14,922 nucleotides of DNA from Firmicutes bacterium CAG:194 (GTDB taxonomy: Bacteria > Bacillota > Clostridia > Lachnospirales > Lachnospiraceae). A program made the translations under genes and the position numbers. Below the pieces are notes generated by a model. It was not told where the DNA came from. It did not search any database and worked only from the letters and a program-made list of their open reading frames with translations. Shown piece by piece: positions 1-7,770 of this stretch (within the stretch, counting starts at the first letter, position 1; each line of letters begins with the position of its first letter). The stretch lies in assembly GCA_000432915.1 (NCBI GenBank), contig HF995193.1:1-14922 (forward strand). The letters are read 5' to 3'.

Positions 1-9
1 CAATTTAAA

Positions 10-1242
10 ATGGCATTAAACAAGAAAACAGTCGATGACATTAACGCAAAAGGAAAAAGAGTACTCGTAAGATGCGACTTCAATGTACCTTTAAAAGATG
101 GAAAGATCACAGATGAGACACGTATCGTAGCAGCTCTTCCTACAATCAACAAACTGATCAACGATGGCGCAAAGGTTATTCTTTGCTCTCACCTTGGCAA
201 AGTAAAGAACGGTCCTAACGAAGGCGAATCTTTAGCACCGGTTGCTGAAAGATTATCTGAAAAGCTTGGCAAGAAAGTTACATTCGTAGCAGATTACAAT
301 GTAACAGGACAGGCAGCTACAGATGCAGTAGCAGCTATGAAAGACGGCGATGTAGTTCTTCTGCAGAATACACGTTTCCGTGGAAAAGAAGAAACAAAGC
401 CACAGGAAGCCGGCGAAGCATTCGCAAAAGAGCTTGCTGATCTTGCTGACATCTATGTATGTGATGCATTCGGTTCTGCACACAGAGCACACGCTTCTGT
501 AGCAGTTGTTACAAAGTATATCTCTGAAAAAGGTGGCGTAAATGCAGTTGGTTACCTGATGCAGAAGGAAATCGACTTCCTTGGCAACGCAGTAGAAAAC
601 CCTGTAAGACCATTCGTAGCAATCCTCGGTGGTGCTAAGGTTGCAGATAAGCTGAACGTTATCAACAACCTGATCGAGAAGTGCGATACACTGATCATCG
701 GTGGTGGTATGGCATTCACATTCTTAAAAGCAAAAGGATATGAAATCGGTAAGTCATTAGTAGATGATGAGAAGATCGAGTACTGTAAGGAAATGATGGA
801 GAAGGCTGAGAAGGCTGGTAAGAAGCTCCTTCTTCCTATCGATACAACAGTAGCAAAAGAATTCCCTAATCCAATCGATGCTGAGATCGAAGTTCAGGTT
901 GTAGATGCTGACAAGATCCCTGCCGATATGGAAGGTCTTGATATCGGTACAAAGACAGCAGAGATTTATGCGGATGCAGTAAAATCTGCTAAGACAGTTG
1001 TTTGGAACGGACCGATGGGCGTATTCGAAAACCCAACACTTGCAAAAGGTACAATCGCAGTTGCTAAGGCATTGGCTGAAACAGATGCTACAACAATCAT
1101 CGGTGGTGGTGATTCCGCAGCAGCAGTAAATCAGTTAGGCTTTGCAGATAAGATGAGCCACATCTCAACAGGTGGTGGAGCTTCTCTGGAATTCTTAGAG
1201 GGTAAAGAGCTTCCGGGCGTATACGCTGCAGATGACAAATAG
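10..1242 (+). CDS. pgk: Phosphoglycerate kinase
   Basis: Cytoplasmic glycolytic enzyme that transfers phosphate from 1,3-bisphosphoglycerate to ADP, giving 3-phosphoglycerate and ATP. The 410-residue length suits the bacterial family. The N-terminal substrate-binding signature is present (RCDFNVPLKDGKITDETR from residue 21), followed by SHLGK near 60 and AFGSAHRAHASV around 155. In the C-terminal nucleotide-binding half there are GGAKVADKLNVI, WNGPMGVFE and GGGDSAAAV. The ATG at 10 is used because the protein begins MALNKK as expected; the ribosome binding site lies before the window edge. The bases TTTAAAATGGCA around the start closely match those around the tpiA start. It is followed by a structured intergenic element and then tpiA, so it is probably part of a glycolytic operon, with gapA a likely upstream neighbour that cannot be seen here. 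Confidence 0.97.
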   Translation: MALNKKTVDDINAKGKRVLVRCDFNVPLKDGKITDETRIVAALPTINKLINDGAKVILCSHLGKVKNGPNEGESLAPVAERLSEKLGKKVTFVADYNVTGQAATDAVAAMKDGDVVLLQNTRFRGKEETKPQEAGEAFAKELADLADIYVCDAFGSAHRAHASVAVVTKYISEKGGVNAVGYLMQKEIDFLGNAVENPVRPFVAILGGAKVADKLNVINNLIEKCDTLIIGGGMAFTFLKAKGYEIGKSLVDDEKIEYCKEMMEKAEKAGKKLLLPIDTTVAKEFPNPIDAEIEVQVVDADKIPADMEGLDIGTKTAEIYADAVKSAKTVVWNGPMGVFENPTLAKGTIAVAKALAETDATTIIGGGDSAAAVNQLGFADKMSHISTGGGASLEFLEGKELPGVYAADDK

Positions 1243-1245
1243 AGC

Positions 1246-1398
1246 GATTCACAGTGAGGAGCGGACATGGTATCTGGCAAGCTTGCTTGCACGATACCAT
1301 GTATGCGACGAACGTAACGGCTGAGCAGCATGCACGAAGTGCAAATGCTGCGAAAGACGTAGGACTGCGGGAGCGAAGCGGAGCAGACCGTGTGAATC
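1246..1398. repeat. Palindrome-rich intergenic element with 8-bp terminal inverted repeats
   Basis: Non-coding stretch filling most of the pgk-tpiA gap. It is bounded by a perfect 8-bp inverted repeat (GATTCACA at 1246-1253, TGTGAATC at 1391-1398). Inside are a 10-bp perfect stem (1265-1274 with 1293-1302) topped by a second small stem (1277-1281 with 1286-1290), and a 7-bp stem (1325-1331 with 1345-1351) carrying an inner 4-bp stem (1332-1335 with 1339-1342). No T-run follows any hairpin, so it is not a standard terminator. It could be a small non-autonomous mobile or REP-like repeat, or an mRNA processing or stability element between two highly expressed genes. It shares a 14-mer, in opposite orientation, with the element at 7771-8012. 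The structure is seen directly; the identity is inferred. Confidence 0.6.
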
Positions 1399-1457
1399 AG
1401 ATACACATAGATATATATTTATAAATCTATATAGAATAAATGAAGGAGACATTTAAA

Positions 1458-2204
1458 ATGGCAAGAAGAAGAATTATCGCCGGCAACTGGAAAATGAACA
1501 TGACTCCAAGTCAGGCAGTAGAATTAGTTAACACATTAAAGGATCTCGTAGTAAATGATGCAGTAGATGTTGTTTACTGTGTACCTGCAATCGATATCGT
1601 ACCTGTAGCAGAAGCTATCAAAGGTTCAAACGTAAAGCTTGGTGCTGAGAACTTCTATATCGAAGACAAGGGTGCTTTCACAGGAGAAATCTCTGCTCCT
1701 ATGTTAAAAGATGCGGGTGTTGAATACATCATCATCGGTCACTCTGAGAGAAGAGATATCTTCGGCGAGAACGATATCCTGATCAACCAGAAAGTAAAGA
1801 AAGCTTTCGCAGCAGGTCTGAAACCAATCCTTTGCTGTGGTGAGTCTCTTGCACTTCGTAAAGCAGGCACATACAAAGAGTGGATCGCAAGACAGATCAA
1901 ATGGGATCTGACAGACGTAACAGCAGATCAGGTAAAAGAACTGGTTATCGCTTACGAACCGATCTGGGCTATCGGTACAGGCGAAACAGCTACTGCTGAT
2001 CAGGCACAGGAAGTATGTAAGATGATCCGTGAGGTTATCGCTGAAATGTACGATACAGATACAGCAGAAGCTGTTCGTATCCAGTATGGCGGATCTATGA
2101 ATGCAGGCAACGCTGCTGAGCTTCTTTCCAAAGATGATATCGATGGTGGTTTGATCGGTGGTGCTGCATTAAAGCCGGATTTCGGCAAGATCGTAAACGC
2201 TTAA
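1458..2204 (+). CDS. tpiA: Triosephosphate isomerase
   Basis: Glycolytic TIM-barrel enzyme interconverting dihydroxyacetone phosphate and glyceraldehyde 3-phosphate in the cytoplasm. At 248 residues it is full length. Expected catalytic residues are visible: N10 and K12 in AGNWKMN, H95 in IIGHSERR, and E167 in AYEPIWAIGTG, which also opens the mobile loop 6. The phosphate-binding GG-containing segments near the C-terminus (YGGSMNAGNA, GGLIGGAALK) are also present. An in-frame ATG at 1440 would add six residues, but an AAGGAGAC ribosome binding site at 1443-1450 lies after it and at the right distance from the ATG at 1458. The protein then starts MARRRIIAGNWK, as the family does. It follows pgk across the structured gap and ends ahead of a hairpin terminator. 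Confidence 0.97.
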   Translation: MARRRIIAGNWKMNMTPSQAVELVNTLKDLVVNDAVDVVYCVPAIDIVPVAEAIKGSNVKLGAENFYIEDKGAFTGEISAPMLKDAGVEYIIIGHSERRDIFGENDILINQKVKKAFAAGLKPILCCGESLALRKAGTYKEWIARQIKWDLTDVTADQVKELVIAYEPIWAIGTGETATADQAQEVCKMIREVIAEMYDTDTAEAVRIQYGGSMNAGNAAELLSKDDIDGGLIGGAALKPDFGKIVNA

Positions 2205-2253
2205 TCCCATCTGCTCATAAGATGTTTAAGCAACTGGAATAATGCAAATGCTG

Positions 2254-2297
2254 AAAGGCTATCTGATCTGCAATGTGCAGGTCGGATAGCTTTTCTT
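2254..2297 (+). terminator. Rho-independent terminator after tpiA
   Basis: A long hairpin pairs AAGGCTATC (about 2255-2263) plus TCTGCA with TGCAGG and GATAGCTTTT. The loop is short, about three bases, and there are a few imperfect or wobble pairs. A short T-run follows (2291-2294, then CTT). It lies about 50 bp after the tpiA stop and should end the pgk-tpiA transcript. Confidence 0.8.
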
Positions 2298-2463
2298 GTA
2301 TAGTATGAAACTTCGTTCCTATTGCGCAAAAACGCTCTGCGGAGATGTGCATTGTGGCGGTCGCTTAAGAAAAGATTAAGAATCTTTCGACGAAATTCTC
2401 TTTTTATATTTGCCATTTTAGAGTAAAATAAAGACATGGACAGGATGTAATGTTCAAATAGAC
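2298..2463. other. Leader region of the FnIII-domain gene, no gene seen
   Basis: No convincing ORF with a ribosome binding site is present on either strand. A perfect 7-bp inverted repeat with a 3-base loop (AAAGATT at 2371-2377, AATCTTT at 2381-2387) could be an operator or chance in AT-rich DNA. A possible -10 box TAAAAT lies at 2424-2429, but the hexamer 17 bp upstream of it (TTTTTA) is a poor -35. The promoter of the downstream gene is therefore only weakly placed. Confidence 0.35.
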
Positions 2464-2478
2464 AAGGAGGGATTTTAG

Positions 2479-3738
2479 ATGAACAAAATGATCAAAATCA
2501 AGAAGGCTATGGTGGCATTTGCGGCTGTTCTTGCAATGTCGCTGATGCTGCTTCCATCAGTAAAGGCTGATGCGGCAGTGACAGTCCTGGCAGCACCGAA
2601 AGATGCAAAACAGACAATTTCCACAGAAACAGCAGTAAGAGTTTCCTGGTCTGCAGTACCGGGCGCAACCGCTTATGTATATTCTTATTCATCCGATAAT
2701 AAGACATATACGGGAGAAGCGATGACAGGCAATGGCGGTAAAGATACTTTTATCAATGTAGCCGGTGCAAACTGGGCAGCAGGAAATACATACTATGTAA
2801 AAGTCAGAGCTTTTGACGGTACAAAGTACAGTGAAGCAGTCGTAGCAACGGTTGCAACAGCACCGAAAGCACCTGCAACAATGACACAGGTTGCGGCAGA
2901 TAATGCATCTGCAACTGTTTCATGGGCAGCAAGCACAGGCGCAACAGGATATCTGATCCGCTTTGGCGCTACACAGGCAACAGCAAAAGATATTCAGGTT
3001 GTTAAGACAACATCCGTAAAACTGACAGGACTTTCTGCAGATTCTGCATACTATCTGGCAGTTTATCCGATCAGACAGGTAACAACAAGCTTCTATGCAT
3101 CTGAAAACTGCGTAGAAAATCCGCGTGTGCTGACAACAGCACCTGCAGTAAAGGGACTGAAGCTTGCATCATGGGATGTAAAGTCCAACATCGTAACATT
3201 GCAGTGGAACAACACAGCAAAATATGAAAATGGTTATCAGATCGAGATCTACAAAGCAGATAACAAACTGGTAAAGACATACAACATTTACGGTAGACGT
3301 GCAAAATCCAAGACATTCATTCTGAAGTCAGTAAAGAATACGCCGTTCCAGTATCGTGTCCGCACTTATACGTTTATGAACGGCGAGAAACAGTATGGTG
3401 CATGGTCTGATCTGGCTTATGCGATCCCGCAGGCAAATGTATCTGCAGCCAAGGTTTCCAACAATGCAGTGAAACTGAGCTGGACAAAGGTACCTGGTGC
3501 CAAGAACTATACAGTATACAGAGCTACAAAAGAAGGCGGAAAATTCAAAAAAGTTGCCACAACAAAGAAAGCTGCTTACACTGTAAAGAACTTAAAAACA
3601 TATAAGGATTATTACTTCTATGTAAAAGCCAACAGAGTTTCCATTGGCGGAAAGAAGAGAAATTCTACAAAGCTGGATGAACAGAACGATATTTATGTTT
3701 ATATCCAGAAATACGATAATTCTGTAACGACAGATTAA
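2479..3738 (+). CDS. Secreted protein with about four fibronectin type III-like domains
   Basis: 419-residue exported protein of unknown function. It starts with a classic signal peptide: a basic N-terminus (MNKMIKIKK), a hydrophobic core at residues 11-26, and a likely signal peptidase I site after ADA near residue 32. The rest reads as four beta-sandwich FnIII-like modules, roughly 34-128, 129-220, 221-316 and 317-415. Each shows the V-W/SW...PGA..Y pattern (VSWSAVPGATAYVY, VSWAASTGATGYLI, LQWNNTAKYENGYQI, LSWTKVPGAKNYTVY). The last repeat is lysine-rich. No catalytic domain, LPXTG sorting signal or C-terminal membrane anchor is visible, so it may be released or bound non-covalently to the wall. 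AAGGAGGGA at 2464-2472 supports the start. Terminators on both sides indicate a single-gene transcript between tpiA and gpmI. FnIII modules usually mediate binding, but the ligand here is unknown. Confidence 0.85.
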   Translation: MNKMIKIKKAMVAFAAVLAMSLMLLPSVKADAAVTVLAAPKDAKQTISTETAVRVSWSAVPGATAYVYSYSSDNKTYTGEAMTGNGGKDTFINVAGANWAAGNTYYVKVRAFDGTKYSEAVVATVATAPKAPATMTQVAADNASATVSWAASTGATGYLIRFGATQATAKDIQVVKTTSVKLTGLSADSAYYLAVYPIRQVTTSFYASENCVENPRVLTTAPAVKGLKLASWDVKSNIVTLQWNNTAKYENGYQIEIYKADNKLVKTYNIYGRRAKSKTFILKSVKNTPFQYRVRTYTFMNGEKQYGAWSDLAYAIPQANVSAAKVSNNAVKLSWTKVPGAKNYTVYRATKEGGKFKKVATTKKAAYTVKNLKTYKDYYFYVKANRVSIGGKKRNSTKLDEQNDIYVYIQKYDNSVTTD

Positions 3739-3753
3739 TGAGAAATGGAAGAA

Positions 3754-3786
3754 GACAGGGTATACGGGTGTATATCCTGCCTTTTT
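3754..3786 (+). terminator. Rho-independent terminator after the FnIII-domain gene
   Basis: A 10-bp stem with one G-U pair (CAGGGTATAC at 3756-3765 with GTATATCCTG at 3770-3779) has a 4-base loop and is followed by a CTTTTT run at 3781-3786. It separates the secreted-protein gene from gpmI. Confidence 0.85.
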
Positions 3787-3798
3787 CGTTCTGTTATC

Positions 3799-3827
3799 TT
3801 GAAAAACGGCCGTGGAACGTGTATACT
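3799..3827 (+). promoter_or_regulatory. Sigma-A promoter of gpmI
   Basis: -35 TTGAAA (3799-3804), a spacer of exactly 17 bp, and -10 TATACT (3822-3827). Transcription should start near 3834, giving a short leader of about 40 bases. It sits just after the preceding terminator, so gpmI is transcribed independently of pgk-tpiA. Confidence 0.85.
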
Positions 3828-3874
3828 AATTTCGCGAGACGGAAATGAAAAAAGAAAGAAAAAGGAGATAAATC

Positions 3875-5419
3875 ATGAGTAAAAAGACAACAGTATTGAT
3901 GATCTTAGACGGATACGGTTTAAATGACAGAAAAGACCATAATGCGGTAGCTGAGGCAAACACACCGGTTATGGACAAGCTGATGAAGGAATATCCGTTT
4001 GTAAAAGGTAATGCATCCGGAATGGCAGTTGGTCTGCCGGAAGGTCAGATGGGTAATTCAGAAGTCGGACATCTGAACATGGGAGCAGGACGTATCGTAT
4101 ATCAGGAACTGACAAGAATCACAAAGGAGATTCAGGACGGTACATTTTTTGAAAATCCGGCGCTTGTAAAAGCAATGGAAAACTGCAAGGCAAATGACAG
4201 TGCGCTGCATATTTACGGACTGGTATCCGATGGTGGTGTACACAGCCACATTACACACTTATACGGTGTACTGGAAATGGCAAAGAAATTTGATCTGAAA
4301 AAAGTTTATGTACATTGCTTTTTAGACGGACGTGATACACCGCCTGCATCAGGAAAAGGCTATGTAGAACAGCTTGAAGAGGAAATGAAGAAGCTTGGCG
4401 TCGGTAAGGTTGCATCTGTATGTGGTCGTTACTACGCTATGGACAGAGATAACAACTATGACAGAGTAGAGCTGGCTTACAAGGCTCTGACAAAGGGCGA
4501 GGGTCTGACAGCAGAAAGCGCAACGACAGGTATCCAGGCATCTTATGACAGAGATGAGACAGATGAATTTGTAAAACCGACTGTAGTAGTAGAAGATGGT
4601 AAGCCGGTAGCAACCATTCAGGATAAAGACAGCATTGTATTCATCAACTTCAGACCTGACCGTGCAAGAGAGATTACACATGCCTTCTGTGATGACGACT
4701 TCAAGGGCTTTGAAAGAGGAAAACGTCTGGATGTGACTTATGTCTGCTTCTCAGATTATGACCCAACGATCCCGAATAAAGATGTTGCATTCCATAAGAT
4801 TGCAGTGACAAACACATTCGGCGAATGGCTTGCTGCAAACGATATGACACAGGCAAGAATTGCTGAGACAGAAAAATATGCGCATGTAACATTCTTCTTT
4901 AACGGTGGAGTAGAAGAGCCGAATAAGGGAGAGGACAGAATTTTAGTCAATTCTCCTAAAGATGTTGCAACGTACGATCTGAAGCCGGAAATGAGTGCTT
5001 ACGAAGTATGCGACAAGCTGTGCGCAGCAATCAAATCTGAAAAATATGATGTGATCATCATCAACTTTGCCAATCCGGATATGGTAGGACATACCGGTGT
5101 GGAAGCAGCAGCAATCAAAGCGGTAGAGACTGTGGATGAATGTGTAGGAAAAGCTGTAGATGCGCTTCTGAGTGTCAACGGAACTATGTTTATCTGCGCA
5201 GACCATGGTAACTGCGAACAGCTTGTAGACTATGAAACAGGTGCACCGTTCACAGCCCATACAACCAATCCGGTACCATTTATCTTAGTAAACTATGATC
5301 CGGCTTATACGTTAAAAGAAGGCGGATGTCTGGCTGATATCGTACCAACTCTGATTGAGACAATGGGTATGACAAAACCGGCTGAAATGACAGGAAAATC
5401 TTTATTGATCAAGAGATAA
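3875..5419 (+). CDS. gpmI: 2,3-bisphosphoglycerate-independent phosphoglycerate mutase
   Basis: Glycolytic enzyme converting 3-phosphoglycerate to 2-phosphoglycerate through a phosphoserine intermediate, using two metal ions (usually Mn). The 514 residues match the iPGM family of the alkaline phosphatase superfamily. Family residues fall where expected: D12 (LDGYG), nucleophile S62 (GNSEVGHLNMGAGR), H123 (HSHITH), D151 and R153 (LDGRDTPPASG), R185 and R191, R260 and R263 (NFRPDRAREI), K334 (EKYAHVTFF), D402 and H406 (NPDMVGHTG), D443 and H444 (ADHGNCE) and H462 (AHTTNPVP). The start has AAGGAG at about 3862-3867 before the ATG. It has its own sigma-A promoter and a downstream hairpin, so it is a one-gene unit in the glycolysis block. 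Confidence 0.98.
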   Translation: MSKKTTVLMILDGYGLNDRKDHNAVAEANTPVMDKLMKEYPFVKGNASGMAVGLPEGQMGNSEVGHLNMGAGRIVYQELTRITKEIQDGTFFENPALVKAMENCKANDSALHIYGLVSDGGVHSHITHLYGVLEMAKKFDLKKVYVHCFLDGRDTPPASGKGYVEQLEEEMKKLGVGKVASVCGRYYAMDRDNNYDRVELAYKALTKGEGLTAESATTGIQASYDRDETDEFVKPTVVVEDGKPVATIQDKDSIVFINFRPDRAREITHAFCDDDFKGFERGKRLDVTYVCFSDYDPTIPNKDVAFHKIAVTNTFGEWLAANDMTQARIAETEKYAHVTFFFNGGVEEPNKGEDRILVNSPKDVATYDLKPEMSAYEVCDKLCAAIKSEKYDVIIINFANPDMVGHTGVEAAAIKAVETVDECVGKAVDALLSVNGTMFICADHGNCEQLVDYETGAPFTAHTTNPVPFILVNYDPAYTLKEGGCLADIVPTLIETMGMTKPAEMTGKSLLIKR

Positions 5420-5457
5420 AAGTAACTGGAACAGGAAATATAATAAACAGACAAAAG

Positions 5458-5500
5458 ACAGGTTCTGTCTGCAGATCGTAACTGCGGCAGAATCTGTTTG
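5458..5500 (+). terminator. Probable terminator after gpmI
   Basis: A stem of about 16 bp with one bulged base and a few G-U pairs (5458-5474 with 5482-5497) closes a 7-base loop. Only a short T-stretch (TTT) follows, so termination may be incomplete. Confidence 0.6.
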
Positions 5501-5610
5501 GATATATGGAAAAAGGATGAAAAGAAACAACAGATTACGGCAAAAATGACCGAAAACGCATGAGAACAGACCATTTTTGTATAAAAAAACAGAAAAATCG
5601 GTCGGGATGG

Positions 5611-5639
5611 TTGAAGTGGAAAAACGGGAATGGTAAAAT
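5611..5639 (+). promoter_or_regulatory. Sigma-A-type promoter of the chemotaxis receptor gene
   Basis: -35 TTGAAG (5611-5616), a 17-bp spacer, and -10 TAAAAT (5634-5639). The predicted leader before the ATG at 5675 is only about 30 bases, leaving no room for a riboswitch. It does not resemble the sigma-28 motility promoter pattern (TAAA-N15-GCCGATAA). Confidence 0.7.
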
Positions 5640-5674
5640 AAATTTTACAAAACAATTAAGTAGGGGTGGTTAAT

Positions 5675-7378
5675 ATGGATCAAAAAGTAAAAGCACAGAA
5701 TTCTATTAAGGTAAGACTGGTTTTCTCTTTCTTTATTGTTACACTGGCGACGGGGATACTTTTGATTTTGAGCTATGCACCGACAGCGAAAAGAGAATTA
5801 ACCAAGTTGTCTCAAAACTATATTGAAGATCTGGCTATGGCATATGGAGGTATCCTGGACGGAGAAGTTAAAAAGGCAGACGGAGACGCAACCTATGTTT
5901 TAAAGGCAGATGCTCTGTCTCAAAAGCTGGATGGGGTTGGCATTAAGGGTGTTGAGTCTTGCTATGTTTATGTGGTAGATGAAAACGGTACCATGGTATA
6001 TCATCCGGATGGTGGCAAGATTGGAAAGTCTGTAGAGAATGAAGTAGTCAAGCAGGCAGTACAGGATGTCAAGGATGGGAAAGAAGTAAAGAGTGGTGTC
6101 AGGATTTATGATTATAAAGGACAGGTCAAGTATGTAGCACTTTATGTCAGTACATATCAGAAGTTTATGCTGATTGTTTCTGCCAATGAAAGCGAAGTAC
6201 TGGCACCGGTTACAAAAATGAACAGAATGGGAACTGTGTCTCTGGTCGGAACGGTTATGATCGGTCTGATCATTGGTGTTATTTTCTCCGGTGTGATCGT
6301 AAAACCAATCGTCAGAATGACAAAATTTGCAAACAGATTGTCTTCTATGAATTTTTCTGATCATGAGACGGGACAGAAGCTGTTTGCCAGAAAAGATGAG
6401 ATCGGGGCAATGAGCCGCGCACTGGAGTATTTGCGGACAGAGGTTGCGGACGTAGTCAGAGAGGTACGTGAACAGAGCGGTCTCCTTCTTGAGGCTTCCG
6501 ATCATGTGCATGATAGTGCTTCCGAGACTGCCACAACGATGCAGCAGCTTGACAGTGCAGTAGGAGAAATCGCAGACGGCGCGTCTTCTCAGGCAGGAGA
6601 TACACAGCTTGCAACAGAAAAAGTTGTCAATATGGGAGATATGGTAGAGCAGACTGCGAATCAGGTAGATGATCTGATGAAATATGCAACGCGCATGCAG
6701 CAGTCCGGGCAGGGTGCGACAGAGGCACTTGAGCAGCTGGAACAGGTAAATGGTCAGGCAATGCAGTATATTCATGTGATCGCAGAACAGACAGATACGA
6801 CAAATGCATCTGCAAGCAAGATCCATGAGGCGGCAAGTATGATCACGGAGATTGCGGAAGAGACAAACCTGCTTTCTTTAAATGCATCGATAGAAGCAGC
6901 AAGAGCCGGTGAGCAGGGACGCGGCTTTGCCGTTGTAGCAGCACAGATCCAGAAGCTGGCAGAGCAGTCAAATGAATCCGCAAAAGAGATCAGTGAGATC
7001 ATTCGTGTTCTGATGGAAGATTCCCAGAAAGCAGTTTCCATTATGGACGATGTAAAGGAAATCTTTAAAAAGCAGAGCGAGCACGTAGATAATACAAAAC
7101 AGGCATTTGATGAGATACAGAAAAATGTGGAGCAGTCTATAGCCGGTATGTCAGCAATCGATGAGAAAACAAAACAGCTTGATCATGAGAGAAGCGGTGT
7201 GATCGATATTGTACAGAATCTGTCAGCAATCGCACAGGAAAATGCAGCTTCCACAGAGGAAACATCTGCTTCTGTAACGGAAGTAAAGGCAATATCAGAT
7301 CAGTTGTCGGAAGAAGCAGACAGCCTAAAGAATATTTCTCATACAATGGAACAGAGTATGGCGGTATTCCAAATTTAG
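5675..7378 (+). CDS. Methyl-accepting chemotaxis protein
   Basis: Membrane chemoreceptor of 567 residues that would pass ligand signals to the CheA/CheW array. Order of parts: short cytoplasmic N-terminus, TM1 (about 15-34), an extracellular single-Cache-like sensor (about 38-180, with YVYVVDENGTMVYHPDGGKIGK-type strands), TM2 (about 186-208), HAMP (about 209-262), and a long helical signalling domain (about 280-565). The conserved hairpin tip is intact at about 393-436 (EIAEETNLLSLNASIEAARAG... and GRGFAVVAAQIQKLAEQS). No C-terminal pentapeptide for CheR/CheB tethering is present. A GTG three codons upstream (5666) is in frame, but it falls inside the AGGGGTGG ribosome binding site, so the ATG at 5675 is preferred. 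No other motility or chemotaxis genes are in the window, so this looks like an orphan receptor. The ligand is unknown. Confidence 0.95.
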   Translation: MDQKVKAQNSIKVRLVFSFFIVTLATGILLILSYAPTAKRELTKLSQNYIEDLAMAYGGILDGEVKKADGDATYVLKADALSQKLDGVGIKGVESCYVYVVDENGTMVYHPDGGKIGKSVENEVVKQAVQDVKDGKEVKSGVRIYDYKGQVKYVALYVSTYQKFMLIVSANESEVLAPVTKMNRMGTVSLVGTVMIGLIIGVIFSGVIVKPIVRMTKFANRLSSMNFSDHETGQKLFARKDEIGAMSRALEYLRTEVADVVREVREQSGLLLEASDHVHDSASETATTMQQLDSAVGEIADGASSQAGDTQLATEKVVNMGDMVEQTANQVDDLMKYATRMQQSGQGATEALEQLEQVNGQAMQYIHVIAEQTDTTNASASKIHEAASMITEIAEETNLLSLNASIEAARAGEQGRGFAVVAAQIQKLAEQSNESAKEISEIIRVLMEDSQKAVSIMDDVKEIFKKQSEHVDNTKQAFDEIQKNVEQSIAGMSAIDEKTKQLDHERSGVIDIVQNLSAIAQENAASTEETSASVTEVKAISDQLSEEADSLKNISHTMEQSMAVFQI

Positions 7379-7426
7379 TATTCTGAACTTGTTTTGATTT
7401 TATATATTGAAATTAAAAGAAAAGGC

Positions 7427-7455
7427 TTGTAATTTGATGATAGGTATGCTAGAAT
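7427..7455 (+). promoter_or_regulatory. Sigma-A promoter of secG
   Basis: -35 TTGTAA (7427-7432), a 17-bp spacer ending in an extended -10 TG motif (TGC), and -10 TAGAAT (7450-7455). It lies 32 bp before the secG start. Confidence 0.75.
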
Positions 7456-7486
7456 AATAATGTTTGTGACAGTAGGAGGTTTATAA

Positions 7487-7726
7487 ATGAGCGTTATCAG
7501 AATTATTTTAACAGTGTTATTTATCATCGATTGTATCGGTTTAACAATTATAGTGTTAATGCAGGAAGGTAAGAGTGCAGGTCTTGGAGCTATCAGCGGT
7601 GCTGCTGAAAGCTATTGGGGTAAGAATAAAGGTCGTTCCATGGAAGGTGCGCTTGTGAAGATCACACGTGTGATGGCAGTATTATTCATGGTTTTGGCAG
7701 CTGTATTGAATATAAACAAATTTTAA
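7487..7726 (+). CDS. secG: Preprotein translocase subunit SecG
   Basis: Small integral membrane partner of SecYE that assists SecA-driven protein export. The 79-residue length is normal. It has TM1 (about 3-24), the conserved cytoplasmic loop with MQEGKSAGLGAISG (about 25-38), and TM2 (about 58-75). A strong ribosome binding site (AGGAGG near 7474-7479) precedes the ATG. secG-rnr-smpB-ssrA is a recurring neighbourhood in Firmicutes. Here secG is cut off from rnr by a strong terminator and a structured element, so it appears to be transcribed alone from its own promoter. Confidence 0.95.
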   Translation: MSVIRIILTVLFIIDCIGLTIIVLMQEGKSAGLGAISGAAESYWGKNKGRSMEGALVKITRVMAVLFMVLAAVLNINKF

Positions 7727-7738
7727 AGGTTTATGATT

Positions 7739-7770
7739 AAAAAAGCACTCTTTTTCAAGAGTGCTTTTTT
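7739..7770 (+). terminator. Strong, symmetric rho-independent terminator after secG
   Basis: A perfect 14-bp stem (7739-7752 with 7757-7770) has a 4-base loop TTTC. The 5' arm begins with A6 and the 3' arm ends with T6, so it could terminate on either strand. It begins 12 bp after the secG stop codon. Confidence 0.95.

Noticed and set aside
2201..2437. 78-residue minus-strand open frame after tpiA
   Set aside because: No ribosome binding site precedes it, it crosses the tpiA terminator, and its composition is not protein-like.
5541..5579. 8-bp inverted repeat CAAAAATG / CATTTTTG
   Set aside because: The 23-base loop and A/T-run content make it likely to be chance, and no T-run or promoter relation supports a function.
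5305..5655. 116-residue minus-strand open frame spanning the gpmI end and the following gap
   Set aside because: No Shine-Dalgarno sequence, and the Phe/Ser-rich product is the expected reverse of A-rich DNA; the gap also holds a forward terminator and promoter.
5501..5674. Possible c-di-GMP riboswitch before the chemoreceptor gene
   Set aside because: Such riboswitches often precede clostridial receptor genes, but no GEMM-like core is seen and the predicted leader is only about 30 bases.
5900..6826. 308-residue open frame on the minus strand
   Set aside because: It lies fully inside the well-supported chemoreceptor gene and is rich in Cys, His and Tyr with no domain pattern, as expected for an antisense shadow.
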